Source: UBA7803 sp041686955
GTDB taxonomy: Bacteria; Pseudomonadota; Gammaproteobacteria; Pseudomonadales; Azotimanducaceae
Reading direction: 5' to 3'
DNA: 49,925 nucleotides
Assembly: GCA_041686955.1 (NCBI GenBank)
Contig: JAWLCV010000027.1
Coordinates: forward strand, 1 to 49,925
Under the pieces are notes generated by a model, which saw only the letters and a list, made by a program, of their open reading frames with translations, did not search any database and was not told the DNA's origin. The stretch's first letter is position 1. Every line of letters begins with the position of its first letter. Positions 1 through 8,989 of the stretch are shown piece by piece. The position numbers and the translations under genes were made by a program.

Positions 1-1019
1 TCCTCCGCCACCGGCCACAGCGAGTCGCGTTCGCTGTAGTCCGCCTCGTGCAGCAGCGCCTCGAATCCCAGAAGCGCCGCGGGATTCTGGAACAGGATCT
101 CGGCGCTCGCCTCGGTGAGCGCCAGGTCGCGCAGCGGCACCAGCTCGCCGCCGGCGATCTCCACCGTCGCCTCGCTGTAGAGAAACGCCACCCGGGGCCC
201 GGGAAAGCCGATCTTCGAGCCCGTGAACAGATGCACCGTCTGCTCCGGCGCCAGGGTCAGGAAGGGGTCCGGACGGCGGTCCGGCTCGGCGTAGTTGATG
301 TAGATGTAGGGCGCATCCTCGACGATCAGCACGCCCTCCTCCCGGGCCACCGCCACCACCGCCTCGCGCCGCGCCTGGCTGAAGGAAAAGCCCGCGGGAT
401 TGTGGCCGTCGGGAATCGTGTAATAGAACGGCACGTGGTAGCCGGCGGCGCGCGCGGCGCGGATCTGTGACCGAAGGCGCTCCACCACCGGGCCCTGCTC
501 GTCCAGCTCCACGCTGAAGATGCGCGCGTGCCGGCACAGATTGGCGCGGGCCAGAAAGCCCGCGTAGGTGGGCGCATCCGTGATGTAGGCCACCGCGGTG
601 CCGGGGCGCTCGAACAGCGAGCAGATCAGGCTGATGCCGCCGGTGGCCCCCACCGTGGGGATGAGCTTGGCCGGATCCAGGGTCACGCCCCAGTCCCGGC
701 CGTACACCCGCGCGAAGGCTTCCCGGGTGCTCACCGGCCCCAGGGTGTCGGTATAGGAGAAGGACTCCCGCAGATACTCCGGCACCGCGTCCGCATCGTT
801 CAGGCCCTCCCGGCGCGCCAGATGCTCGAAGTAGCCTTGCTGATGGGCGAGGAAGCGGCGGGGATCGGTCACCTCCGGGTGGGGGTAGCCGGCGCCCAGG
901 TGGTGAATCTTCAGCCCCTTCTGTTGGGCGAGCTTGCGCAGGCCCGGCAGCGACGCCGCCATCTTCCGGGTCACCGACACCGGCTGGCGGCGAAGTCCTG
1001 GGGCGCTCACGTTGCTCAT
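1..1019 (-). CDS. PLP-dependent class I/II aminotransferase, C-terminus cut by window edge
   Basis: About 340 residues are visible, read from an ATG at 1019 with no stop before base 1, so the C-terminal part lies outside the window. Fold type I aminotransferase hallmarks are present: Asn207 in HNPAG, Asp235 in VEDAPY (pyridine nitrogen partner), and the Schiff-base Lys269 in TGSKIGFPG followed by an Arg-containing PGPRVAFLY segment. The region resembles the 2-aminoadipate/MocR-like aminotransferase branch, without a GntR domain at its N-terminus. Substrate cannot be told from sequence; alpha-amino acid to 2-oxo acid transamination in the cytoplasm is expected. It lies just downstream of rsgA on the same strand (4 bp), so co-transcription is likely. 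Confidence 0.85.
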   Translation of the reverse strand, partial: MSNVSAPGLRRQPVSVTRKMAASLPGLRKLAQQKGLKIHHLGAGYPHPEVTDPRRFLAHQQGYFEHLARREGLNDADAVPEYLRESFSYTDTLGPVSTREAFARVYGRDWGVTLDPAKLIPTVGATGGISLICSLFERPGTAVAYITDAPTYAGFLARANLCRHARIFSVELDEQGPVVERLRSQIRAARAAGYHVPFYYTIPDGHNPAGFSFSQARREAVVAVAREEGVLIVEDAPYIYINYAEPDRRPDPFLTLAPEQTVHLFTGSKIGFPGPRVAFLYSEATVEIAGGELVPLRDLALTEASAEILFQNPAALLGFEALLHEADYSERDSLWPVAE

Positions 1020-1022
1020 GGA

Positions 1023-2090
1023 TTACCTCTTACGTCCTTCCTGTTCGCTCTTGATCTGCCGGACCTTCCGGCCGAAGGCGCGCGCCCGGGCCCGGGTCTC
1101 CGCCACGCTCTCGGCCCGGTGCGCCTCCTCGAGCACCAGCTTGCGATAACTTTCCAGCCGGCGCGGGTCCAGGGTGCCGGCCTCCACCGCGGCCCGCACC
1201 GCGCAACCCGGCTCGGCCTCGTGCCGGCAGTCGCGGAAGCGGCAGCGCTCCGCCAGATCGACGATGTCCTCGAACAGCCGCGCGGCCCCCGCCTCCACGT
1301 CGCCCAGGGAAAGCTCGCGCATTCCCGGATTGTCCACCAGCAGCCCGCCGTCGGGCAGCAGGTGCAGCGAGCGCCGGGTCGTGGTGTGACGGCCCTTGGC
1401 GTCCTCCTCCCGGGCTTCCGCGGTGAGCTGGATCTGCTGCCCCGAGAGGGTGTTCACCAGCGTGGACTTGCCGACCCCGGAGGAGCCGAGCAGAGCCACG
1501 GTGTGGCCCGTGCGGCACCAGGCCCGCACCCCGTCCAGGCTCGACGGGTCCCGGGCGTCCACGACTTCCACCGGCAGATCCTGCTTCAGGGCCCGCACGG
1601 CGCGCACGAAGGGCTCCGGGTCGTCCACCAGGTCGGCCTTGGTCAGCACCACCACCGGCTGCACGCCCGCGTCCAGGGCCAGGGCCAGATAACGCTCGAT
1701 GCGGGAGGGGTTGAACTCCTCGTTGCAGGCACTCACCAGGAACATGGTGTCCACGTTGGCGGCGAGTAGCTGCACCTCGCGCTCGCGGCCCGCCGCCAGG
1801 CGCTTGAGCAGGCTCTTACGCTCCAGCACCCGCTCCACGCTGGCGCGCTCCCCGTCCAGCAGCACCCAGTCGCCGATGGCCGGCCGCTGCTCCGGGTCGA
1901 GCTGGAACCAGCGCCCGCCCAATGGCACCTCCACGCTGCCCCCGGCACAGGCCACGGTCAGGGTCTTGCGCTGCACGGCCACCACCCGCCCGGGCACGGA
2001 CTCCCCCCGTTCCCGCTCGTCGAGCTGCCCCTCGAAGAAGGCGCTCCAGCCGAGCTGGCGCAGGGTCAGAGGGTCCGGGTTCTGCTCCAC
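1023..2090 (-). CDS. rsgA: Ribosome small subunit-dependent GTPase A
   Basis: A 355-residue circularly permuted GTPase that checks late 30S subunit maturation. An N-terminal OB-fold (about 30-100) is followed by G4 TKAD (150-153), then the P-loop GSSGVGKST (202-210), the switch II DNPG motif (253-256), and a C-terminal zinc knuckle with Cys283, Cys288, His290 and Cys296. This order (G4-G1-G3) is diagnostic of the RsgA/YjeQ family and the length is normal. It ends 3 bp before the aminotransferase start and begins 3 bp after the upstream metalloprotease stop, which points to a three-gene minus-strand operon. The identification is secure. Confidence 0.97.
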   Translation of the reverse strand: MEQNPDPLTLRQLGWSAFFEGQLDERERGESVPGRVVAVQRKTLTVACAGGSVEVPLGGRWFQLDPEQRPAIGDWVLLDGERASVERVLERKSLLKRLAAGREREVQLLAANVDTMFLVSACNEEFNPSRIERYLALALDAGVQPVVVLTKADLVDDPEPFVRAVRALKQDLPVEVVDARDPSSLDGVRAWCRTGHTVALLGSSGVGKSTLVNTLSGQQIQLTAEAREEDAKGRHTTTRRSLHLLPDGGLLVDNPGMRELSLGDVEAGAARLFEDIVDLAERCRFRDCRHEAEPGCAVRAAVEAGTLDPRRLESYRKLVLEEAHRAESVAETRARARAFGRKVRQIKSEQEGRKR

Positions 2091-2093
2091 GGC

Positions 2094-2906
2094 TCAGTCC
2101 TGGAGCAGAACCGGCAGGTACCGGTCCAGCTCGCGTCGCCGTTGCTGCCAGTCGGGCATGTAGCGGGTCATCAGCCCGTAGAACCGTGGGCTGTGATCGT
2201 AGTGCCGCAGATGGCACAGCTCGTGGAGCACCACGTAGGCGATCAGCCGGGGCGGTGTCTTCACCAGGTGGGTGTTCAGGGCGATCCGGCCGGCCCGGCT
2301 GCAGCTTCCCCACTGGCTGCGCATGAACCGGTGACGCCACGGCGGCACCTGCCCGCCCAGCCAGGGCAGCTTGCGCCGCCAGGCCTCGAGCTGCGTCGCG
2401 AACCGGTCGGTGGCCTGGGACCGGTACCACTCCGTGAGGCGGGTCTTGATCCGGGGATCCCGCGCCTGGGGAGACAGGGGCGCGCCGCCGGCCAAGGTGA
2501 CCCGGATCCGGCCGCGCACGTTGCCCGGCGAGAACAGCCCGAGCTGCTGCACCGGCTCGAGCCGGCGCGGCTCCAGGGTCACCGCGTCGCGGCGGCCGCA
2601 CAGCACCACCAGCTCGTAGGGGTCGCCGAGATAGTGCAGCAGCTCTCCACTGGTGTAGTCCAGGCACGCCGTGAGCTCGGTGCTGTTGGCCACCTGCTCG
2701 AGGCGGTGGCGCAGCCACAGCCGGTGCTCGCGGATCACCGAGCGGATCTCCCGGGGCGTGGCGTCCACCGGGGCCTCGACGATCACGTAGCCCCGCGGGT
2801 CGAAGGCCAGCCCGATGCGGGTGCGCCGGCGGGCGCTGCGGCGGACTTCCACAGGGATCGACTCGATCAGCCGGCGCTCCGGCGGGGTGACTTCCAGGCG
2901 TGCCAT
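2094..2906 (-). CDS. YgjP-like (M48-type, DUF45) zinc metalloprotease
   Basis: A 270-residue predicted cytoplasmic metalloprotease of the YgjP/DUF45 family. The zinc motif HELCH is at 228-232, with a likely third ligand His238 in YDHSPRFY near the C-terminus, as usual for the family. The N-terminal two thirds form the family's beta-rich domain, and WGSC near 199-202 matches the family's conserved WG-C segment. Physiological substrates of the family are largely unknown. The gene is the first sizeable member of a minus-strand run with rsgA and the aminotransferase. A 29-codon ORF ends 3 bp upstream of this start and could be a leader. Confidence 0.88.
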   Translation of the reverse strand: MARLEVTPPERRLIESIPVEVRRSARRRTRIGLAFDPRGYVIVEAPVDATPREIRSVIREHRLWLRHRLEQVANSTELTACLDYTSGELLHYLGDPYELVVLCGRRDAVTLEPRRLEPVQQLGLFSPGNVRGRIRVTLAGGAPLSPQARDPRIKTRLTEWYRSQATDRFATQLEAWRRKLPWLGGQVPPWRHRFMRSQWGSCSRAGRIALNTHLVKTPPRLIAYVVLHELCHLRHYDHSPRFYGLMTRYMPDWQQRRRELDRYLPVLLQD

Positions 2907-2909
2907 GCG

Positions 2910-2999
2910 TCAGCCGTCGGCGGGGGCGCGCGGCCGGCCTCCCGCCTCGCGGACCAGGTTCACGATGGCTGCCGGACGCATGGGCTGTTTCGGGGTCAT
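2910..2999 (-). CDS. Possible 29-residue leader ORF upstream of the metalloprotease
   Basis: An ATG at 2999 opens a 29-codon frame rich in Pro, Arg and Ala that stops at 2910, three bases before the metalloprotease ATG. The tight spacing would allow translational coupling. I recognise no family, there is no strong Shine-Dalgarno, and GC-rich DNA gives such short frames by chance, so this is only a candidate. Confidence 0.2.
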   Translation of the reverse strand: MTPKQPMRPAAIVNLVREAGGRPRAPADG

Positions 3000-3111
3000 G
3001 GAGCGCTGAGGCTAAACAGTTTTGCGTCCGGCGGCTAGTGTCCCGGTCTCGGCTTCCCGGCACCCGCCGCTTTGGGTATGGTCGAGTCACCAGAAACGGC
3101 GGGGAGCGTGA

Positions 3112-4035
3112 ATGAAGCTGGCAGTGGAATTCCCGAGCGTGGCGTACCGCGACGGCCGGGACGCGGTGGCGCGCCTGGCCCGGGCGGTGGAGGAGATCGG
3201 CTTCGACCAGCTCGATATGTTCGACCACGTGGTGATGGGCTTCCCCACCGCATCACGGCCGGGTGGTCCCTACCCGCCGCAGATGCCCATTCTCGAGGCG
3301 CTGATGCTGCTCTCCTTCGCCGCGGCCCATACCCGCCGCATCGGGCTCGGCACCGAGGTGCTGGTGCTGCCCCAGCGTCAGCCGGTGCTGGTGGCCAAGC
3401 AGGTGGCGACCCTGGACACGCTCTCCGGCGGCCGGGTCCGGCTGGGGGTGGGCGTGGGCTGGCAGGCCTCGGAGTACGAGGCCCTGGGCGTGGATTTCGC
3501 CGGCCGCGGCGCGCGCATGGACGAGGCCATCGACCTTTTGCGCACCTGCTGGGGCGAAGAGCACGTGGACTTCCAGGGCAACTTCTACCGGGTCACCGCC
3601 ATGGCCATGGAGCCGAAGCCCCCCCAGGCCGAGAAGCTGCCCATCTGGATCGGCGGCACCTCGCCGCGGGCGCTTCGCCGCGTGGGCGAGCTGGGCGACG
3701 GCTGGCTGGCCATGGCCTACACGGACGCCGCCGCGGCGCGCCGGGCGGTGGAAACCATCCATCGCCACGCCGAGGCCGCCGGCCGGGACCCCGCCGCCAT
3801 CGGCCTGCAGCAGATGCTCGACGTCCCGCCCCGCGACGCCGGCGGGAAGGCCTTCTACAGCGACGTCGACCGGGTAGTGGCACGGGCCGAGGCGGTCCGG
3901 GAAATGGGCTTCGAATGGGGCGCCCTGAACGCCACCGCCATCTTCCAGGCCGGCGCCCGCTCGGTGGACGCCATCATCGACACCCTGGAAACCCTGCACG
4001 AGCGGATACGCGCCGCCGTCGGCCCGTCTTCGTAG
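3112..4035 (+). CDS. LLM-class (F420/FMN-dependent type) oxidoreductase, TIGR03619-like
   Basis: A 307-residue bacterial-luciferase-fold flavin or deazaflavin oxidoreductase. The segment GGRVRLGVGVGWQASEYEAL (about 105-124), then a GVDFAGRGARMDE stretch and IWIGGTSPRAL around 180, are typical of the TIGR03619 branch. The TIM-barrel start KLAVEFPSVAYRDG fits the family and the length is normal. Annotation pipelines call this group F420-dependent, but cofactor choice (F420 or FMN) and substrate cannot be read from sequence. It is one of three LLM proteins in the window. It is transcribed divergently from the rsgA group and stands alone. Start ATG lies a few bases after a GGGGAG ribosome-binding site. 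Confidence 0.88.
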   Translation: MKLAVEFPSVAYRDGRDAVARLARAVEEIGFDQLDMFDHVVMGFPTASRPGGPYPPQMPILEALMLLSFAAAHTRRIGLGTEVLVLPQRQPVLVAKQVATLDTLSGGRVRLGVGVGWQASEYEALGVDFAGRGARMDEAIDLLRTCWGEEHVDFQGNFYRVTAMAMEPKPPQAEKLPIWIGGTSPRALRRVGELGDGWLAMAYTDAAAARRAVETIHRHAEAAGRDPAAIGLQQMLDVPPRDAGGKAFYSDVDRVVARAEAVREMGFEWGALNATAIFQAGARSVDAIIDTLETLHERIRAAVGPSS

Positions 4036-4083
4036 CGGCGCGGACCGCCGGATCGCCGGGTGTCGAGTAGACGGAGCGCGGGG

Positions 4084-4241
4084 GCGCGGGAAGCGAATCG
4101 AGAGCCACTGTCGCGCAGCCGCGCGGCAGCCGATTGACGGCGCTGGGCGCCGCCGGCAGGCGGTGCCCGGCGCTGGCAACTCGGCAGAGCGCGGGGACCC
4201 CCGGAGGGGGCTGCGCGAGGCGAACGATTCGATTCCCGCGC
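4084..4241. repeat. Palindromic repeat element, divergent copy (E1)
   Basis: The ends 4084-4100 and 4225-4241 are 17-bp inverted repeats with one mismatch. The interior can be aligned by eye with the element at 11209-11350: shared blocks include AGCGAAT, TGTCGCGC, GATTGACG, GCGGTGCC, GGCAACTC and GCGCGAGG in the same order. This shared order shows a dispersed, non-coding family of palindromic elements rather than chance GC-rich pairing. Confidence 0.7.
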
Positions 4242-4317
4242 CCGCGCGCGGCGCCGATGCGTAACCCCAGCTATCCGGCAGGCCGCAGCCGCGACGGAAA
4301 ACGACGCGCGTAGCAAG

Positions 4318-4323
4318 TACAAT
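4318..4323 (+). promoter_or_regulatory. Candidate -10 hexamer for the acetate symporter operon
   Basis: TACAAT stands out in very GC-rich sequence about 30 bp upstream of the DUF4212 ATG. No convincing -35 hexamer is visible, so this is tentative. Confidence 0.3.
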
Positions 4324-4352
4324 CGGCGGCGATTTCCGGGTGGGGAGAGTCG

Positions 4353-4673
4353 ATGACCGACGTCCAACGCGAGGTGGAGCCGGAGCGCCGTTCCGGCGCC
4401 GGGGAGGTTGCTGAGAAGCCGGCCAACTCGGCCTACTGGCGCGCCAACCTGAAGCTGAGCGGCGTGCTGCTGGCCATCTGGTTTCTGGTCTCCTTCGGCT
4501 TCGGCATCCTGCTGGTGGAGCCGCTGAACCGCATCGACTTCTTCGGCTTCAAGCTCGGGTTCTGGTGGGCCCAGCAGGGCTCCATCTACGTGTTCATCGT
4601 GCTGATCTTCGTCTACGCCGCCGTCATGCGGCGCCTGGACCGCAAGTACGGCGTGCACGAGGAGGAGGAGTAG
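4353..4673 (+). CDS. DUF4212 sodium/substrate symporter small subunit
   Basis: A 106-residue protein with a charged N-terminus (1-35), two membrane helices (about 41-62 and 76-97) and a short acidic C-terminal tail. The length, topology and position directly before a solute:sodium symporter match DUF4212, the small subunit that accompanies ActP-like acetate transporters. It ends three bases before the symporter start, so the two are clearly co-transcribed. The start follows a GGGGAG ribosome-binding site at about 4340-4345. Confidence 0.9.
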   Translation: MTDVQREVEPERRSGAGEVAEKPANSAYWRANLKLSGVLLAIWFLVSFGFGILLVEPLNRIDFFGFKLGFWWAQQGSIYVFIVLIFVYAAVMRRLDRKYGVHEEEE

Positions 4674-4676
4674 GCC

Positions 4677-6449
4677 ATGGACGTCCGTACCCTCACCTAC
4701 CTGTTCGTCGGCCTCTCGTTCGCGCTGTACATCGCCATCGCGGTCTGGTCCCGGGCCGCGTCCACCCGGGACTTCTACGTCGCCGGTGGCCACGTGCACC
4801 CGGTGGCCAACGGCATGGCCACCGCCGCGGACTGGATGAGCGCGGCGTCGTTCATCTCCATGGCCGGGATCATCGCCTTCCTCGGCTACGACGGCAGCGT
4901 CTACCTCATGGGCTGGACGGGCGGCTACGTGCTGCTAGCGCTGCTGCTGGCGCCCTACCTGCGGAAGTTCGGCGAGTACACGGTGCCGGACTTCATCGGC
5001 CGCCGTTACTACTCCAACGCCGCCCGGGTGGTGGCGGTGATCAGCCTGGTGGTGGTCTCCTTCACGTACGTGGCGGGGCAGATGCGCGGGGTGGGCATCG
5101 TCTTCTCCCAGTTCCTCGACGTGGACATCACCACGGGGGTGGTCATCGGCATGGCGGTGGTATTCCTGTACGCGGTGCTCGGCGGGATGAAGGGCATCAC
5201 CTACACCCAGGTCGCCCAGTACTGCGTGCTCATCTTCGCCTACCTGGTGCCGGCGGTATTCATCTCCATGATGATCACCGGCATCCCGGTGCCGCAGCTC
5301 GGTCTCGGCGCCGAGGTGGCCGACGGCTCCGGCGTCTCGGTACTGGAAAAGCTCGATCGCACGCTGGTGGAACTGGGGTTTCGTCCCTACACGGAGCCCG
5401 GCAAGGCCACCATCGACATCTTCGCCATCACCCTGGCGCTCATGGCCGGGACTGCCGGCCTGCCCCACGTCATCGTCCGCTTCTTCACGGTCCGCAACGT
5501 GGCCGCGGCCCGGCGCAGCGCCGGCTACGCGCTGGTCTTCATCGCCCTGCTCTACACCACCGCCCCCGCGGTGGGCGCCTTCGCCCGGCTGAACTTCATC
5601 GACACCGTGCACGAAGCGCCGTACGCCCAGGTTCCCGACTGGTTCAAGAGCTGGGAAGAGGTCGGGCTGATCGGCTGGCTCGACAAGAATGCGGACGGAG
5701 CCATCCAGTACGCCCCCGGGCCCGCGTTCCAGGGCCTGCCCGTTTTCGCCGAGACGCGTGGACCCCACGGCCAGCGCAGCCTCGCCAATCCCCCGTCGGG
5801 CGGCGCCAACGAGGTGTATGTGGATCGCGACATCATGGTGCTCGCCAATCCGGAGATCGCCGACCTGCCGGGATGGGTGGTCGCCCTGGTGGCGGCCGGC
5901 GGCGTGGCCGCCGCGCTCTCCACCGCCGCAGGGCTGCTGCTGGTGATCTCGGCCTCCGTCTCCCACGACCTGATCAAGAACACCTTCGCCCGCACCATCA
6001 GCGACCGCCAGGAGCTCCTGTACGCGCGCATCGCCGCCGCCCTGGCCGTGGTGGTGGCGGGATATCTCGGGATCAACCCGCCGGGCTTCGTGGCCCAGGT
6101 GGTGGCGTTCGCCTTCGGGCTGGCGGCGGCGTCGCTGTTCCCCGCCATCCTCATGGGCATTTTCAGCCTGCGCATGAACAAGGAAGGGGCCATCGCCGGC
6201 ATGGTGACGGGGCTGGGCTTCACCTTCCTCTACATCGTCTACTTCCGCTTCCTCACCCCGGAGCACGACACCGCCGAGTACTGGTGGTTCGGCATCTCGC
6301 CGGAAGGCATCGGTGCGCTGGGGGCGCTGTTGAATTTCCTTACTGCGGCCGTGGTCTCGCGGCTCACCCCGGCGGCCCCGGACCATGTCCGGGCGCTGGT
6401 AGAGAGAATCCGCGTGCCCCGCGGCGCCGGCGCGCCGGCGGCCCACTGA
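4677..6449 (+). CDS. ActP-like sodium:solute (acetate) symporter
   Basis: A 590-residue inner-membrane transporter of the sodium:solute symporter family (SSSF, LeuT fold) with about 13 hydrophobic segments. The N-terminal RDFYVAGGHVHPVANGMA stretch (about 32-49) and the WMSAASFISMAG segment following it are family hallmarks. An unusually long loop between roughly residues 310 and 400 (ending in the VYVDRDIMVLANPEIADLPG segment) is typical of the DUF4212-linked branch rather than E. coli ActP. Acetate or a related short monocarboxylate is the likely substrate. Malate synthase G lies nearby on the other strand, consistent with C2-compound use, though this functional link is inference. Confidence 0.92.
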   Translation: MDVRTLTYLFVGLSFALYIAIAVWSRAASTRDFYVAGGHVHPVANGMATAADWMSAASFISMAGIIAFLGYDGSVYLMGWTGGYVLLALLLAPYLRKFGEYTVPDFIGRRYYSNAARVVAVISLVVVSFTYVAGQMRGVGIVFSQFLDVDITTGVVIGMAVVFLYAVLGGMKGITYTQVAQYCVLIFAYLVPAVFISMMITGIPVPQLGLGAEVADGSGVSVLEKLDRTLVELGFRPYTEPGKATIDIFAITLALMAGTAGLPHVIVRFFTVRNVAAARRSAGYALVFIALLYTTAPAVGAFARLNFIDTVHEAPYAQVPDWFKSWEEVGLIGWLDKNADGAIQYAPGPAFQGLPVFAETRGPHGQRSLANPPSGGANEVYVDRDIMVLANPEIADLPGWVVALVAAGGVAAALSTAAGLLLVISASVSHDLIKNTFARTISDRQELLYARIAAALAVVVAGYLGINPPGFVAQVVAFAFGLAAASLFPAILMGIFSLRMNKEGAIAGMVTGLGFTFLYIVYFRFLTPEHDTAEYWWFGISPEGIGALGALLNFLTAAVVSRLTPAAPDHVRALVERIRVPRGAGAPAAH

Positions 6450-6632
6450 CGCGAGCGGCAACTTTTACGGATGGCGGCCGGTAAGCGCCGCCTCGGGGAA
6501 GACGACGCCAGCGGCGGCTCGAGCGAACTCCGGGGGGAGGGGGAGGGGGGGGATGCCGCCCGCGCCGCCGGCTGGCGTCCCGGCCGGTCGATGCAACTCA
6601 CATACCAGCCGCCGGCGCCGTCGTACGCGCCC

Positions 6633-8825
6633 TCACCCGCCGAAGCGGGCCTTCGCTTCCCGGCGCCGCGCGTGCAGCACCGGCTCGGTGTAGCCGTTCG
6701 GCTGCCGGCGGCCCTGGAACACCAGATCGCAGGCCGCCTGGAAGGCCACGCTGTCGTCGAAGTTCGCCGCCATGGGCCGATACGCCGGATCGCCCGCGTT
6801 CTGCTCGTCCACCACCCGGGCCATGCGCTTCATCGTCTCCAGCACCTGCGCTTCGCTGCAGATGCCGTGATACAGCCAGTTGGCGATGTGCTGGCTGGAG
6901 ATCCGCAGGGTGGCCCGGTCCTCCATGAGCCCGACGTCGTTGATGTCCGGCACCTTGGAGCACCCCACGCCCTGGTCGATCCAGCGCACCACGTAACCGA
7001 GAATCCCCTGGGCGTTGTTGTCGAGCTCCGCCTGCACCTCGTCGGCGGAAAGATTGCGCCCGCCGAGCAGCGGGATGGTGAGGATGTCGGAGAGCTTCGC
7101 CCGCTCCCGGCTCGCGAGCTCGCGGTGGCGCGCGAACACGTCCACCTGGTGGTAATGAATGGCGTGCAGCGTCGCCGCCGTCGGTGAAGGCACCCAGGCC
7201 GTGTTGGCGCCGGCCTGGGGGTGGGCGATCTTGCTCGCCAGCATCTCTTTCATCTCGTCGGGCTTGGGCCACATGCCCTTGCCGATCTGGGCGCTGCCGC
7301 TGAACCCGGTGGCGAGGCCGATGTCCACGTTGGCGTTCTCGTAGGCCTGGATCCACGGCTCGCCCTTGATGTCCTCCTTGGGCAGAAACGGCCCCGCCTC
7401 CATGCTGGTGTGGATCTCGTCACCCGTCCGGTCGAGAAAACCCGTGTTGATGAAGACGATGCGCTCCCGGGCGGCCTCGATGCACGCCGCGAGGTTCACC
7501 GTGGTGCGGCGCTCCTCGTCCATCACGCCGACCTTGAGCGTGTTGCGCGGCAGACCCAGCAGATCCTCCACCCGGGAGAACAGCTCGCAGGTGAACGCCA
7601 CCTCCTCCGGACCGTGCATCTTCGGCTTGACGATGTAGATGCTGCCGGTTCGCGAGTTCCTGACCGGGCCCGTGCCCTTCAGGTCGTGCATGGCGCAGAG
7701 GCTCGTCACCGCCGCATCCAGGATGCCTTCGGGAATCTCGTTACCCGCCGCGTCCAGCACCGCATCGGTGGTCATCAGGTGGCCCACGTTGCGCACCAGC
7801 ATGAGGCTGCGGCCGTGAAGGGTCAGCGGCCGGCCGTCCCGGTCCGTGTAGTGGCGGTCCGGATTGAGCCGGCGGGTGATGGTCCTGCCGTCCTTCTCCA
7901 GCACTTCCTCCAGGTCGCCTTTCATCAGGCCGAGCCAGTTGCCGTACACCACGCACTTGTCGGCGGCGTCCACCGCGGCCACGGAGTCCTCACAATCCTG
8001 GATGGTGGTGATGGCCGCCTCGAGGGCCACGTCCTTGACGCCCGCGGGGTGAGCCGCCCCCACCGGGTGGCCGCGGTCGATCTGGATCTCCACGTGCAGC
8101 CCGTTGTTCGCCAGCAGGATGGCCTCGGGATCGTCTTCCCCCACGAAGCCCGCGAACTGCTCCGGGTCAGTGAGCCCGGTGTTGCCGCCGTCGCGCAGGA
8201 TGGCCCGGAGCTGGCGCCGGCCGCCGCCTTCGCCGATACCGTAGGCCACCACGTCGGCGTGGCTCGCGCCGTCCAGGGGAGCGGCCTGATCGAGGAACTC
8301 CGCCGCCCGCGCCACCACCAGCTCGCCGCGCGCGGGGTTGTAGCGGGTGCCTTTCTCCCGGCCGGGTTCCTCGGGCAGCACGTCGGTGCCGTAGAGCGCG
8401 TCGTACAGGCTGCCCCAGCGGGCGTTGGCGGCGTTCAGGGCATAGCGCGCGTTCATGACCGGCACCACGAGCTGCGGGCCGGCGATGCGGGCGATCTCGT
8501 CGTCCACGTTCTCGGTGGCGATGGCGAAATCCGCGGGCTCCGGCAGCAGATAGCCGATCTCCCGCAGGAAGGCCTCGTAGGCAGCCGGATCGTGGGGCTG
8601 GCCCTTGCGCTCGACGTGCCAGGCATCGATCTTCGCCTGCAACTCGTCCCGCCGGGCCAGCAGTGCCCGGTTCTTCGGCACGAGATCGGCGACGATCCCG
8701 GCGAATCCCCGCCAGAACGCCTCCGGGTCCACGCCGGTGCCGGGGGCTGCGCGCTCCGCGATGAGCGCATCCAGCTCCGCAGCCACCTTCAGTCCGCTGC
8801 GTTCGATCCGCTTCGAGTCACTCAT
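6633..8825 (-). CDS. glcB: Malate synthase G
   Basis: A 730-residue cytoplasmic enzyme condensing glyoxylate and acetyl-CoA to malate; the usual length for isoform G is about 720. IQDCEDSVAAVDAADK, the GTGPVRNSRTGSIYIVKPKM stretch, the long ATGFSGSAQIGKGMWPKPDE segment and the C-terminal GCSKVPDINDVGLMEDRATL stretch are strongly conserved in GlcB proteins. The ATG at 8825 was chosen because it starts the family-like sequence MSDSKRIERSG and has a GGGGG ribosome-binding site just upstream; longer frames run into the neighbouring intergenic DNA. No isocitrate lyase is visible in the window, so glyoxylate may also come from glycolate. Confidence 0.97.
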   Translation of the reverse strand: MSDSKRIERSGLKVAAELDALIAERAAPGTGVDPEAFWRGFAGIVADLVPKNRALLARRDELQAKIDAWHVERKGQPHDPAAYEAFLREIGYLLPEPADFAIATENVDDEIARIAGPQLVVPVMNARYALNAANARWGSLYDALYGTDVLPEEPGREKGTRYNPARGELVVARAAEFLDQAAPLDGASHADVVAYGIGEGGGRRQLRAILRDGGNTGLTDPEQFAGFVGEDDPEAILLANNGLHVEIQIDRGHPVGAAHPAGVKDVALEAAITTIQDCEDSVAAVDAADKCVVYGNWLGLMKGDLEEVLEKDGRTITRRLNPDRHYTDRDGRPLTLHGRSLMLVRNVGHLMTTDAVLDAAGNEIPEGILDAAVTSLCAMHDLKGTGPVRNSRTGSIYIVKPKMHGPEEVAFTCELFSRVEDLLGLPRNTLKVGVMDEERRTTVNLAACIEAARERIVFINTGFLDRTGDEIHTSMEAGPFLPKEDIKGEPWIQAYENANVDIGLATGFSGSAQIGKGMWPKPDEMKEMLASKIAHPQAGANTAWVPSPTAATLHAIHYHQVDVFARHRELASRERAKLSDILTIPLLGGRNLSADEVQAELDNNAQGILGYVVRWIDQGVGCSKVPDINDVGLMEDRATLRISSQHIANWLYHGICSEAQVLETMKRMARVVDEQNAGDPAYRPMAANFDDSVAFQAACDLVFQGRRQPNGYTEPVLHARRREAKARFGG

Positions 8826-8989
8826 ACATCCCCCAGGTTCGCTCGTGTGCCAGCCAGAAAAGGCCGATGAGTATACGCAGCCGCCCGGGGCACGTGTAGC
8901 GCAGCGGCCGCGCCGCCGCGGATTCGCCAGCCCACGAACCGGCCAACGGGGCATGGTGTTCGCCGTGGGACCCCCGCTACCATGCGCCG

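Larger units (their letters stand above)
4036..4352. other. Intergenic region with a palindromic repeat and a possible promoter
   Basis: This 317-bp gap holds no gene I can support. Its middle (4084-4241) is a palindromic repeat described separately. Its end carries a TACAAT hexamer about 30 bp before the DUF4212 start that could be a -10 element. Confidence 0.6.

Noticed and set aside
3029..3111. Riboswitch or attenuator before the first LLM gene
   Set aside because: No conserved riboswitch core or terminator/antiterminator pair could be recognised.
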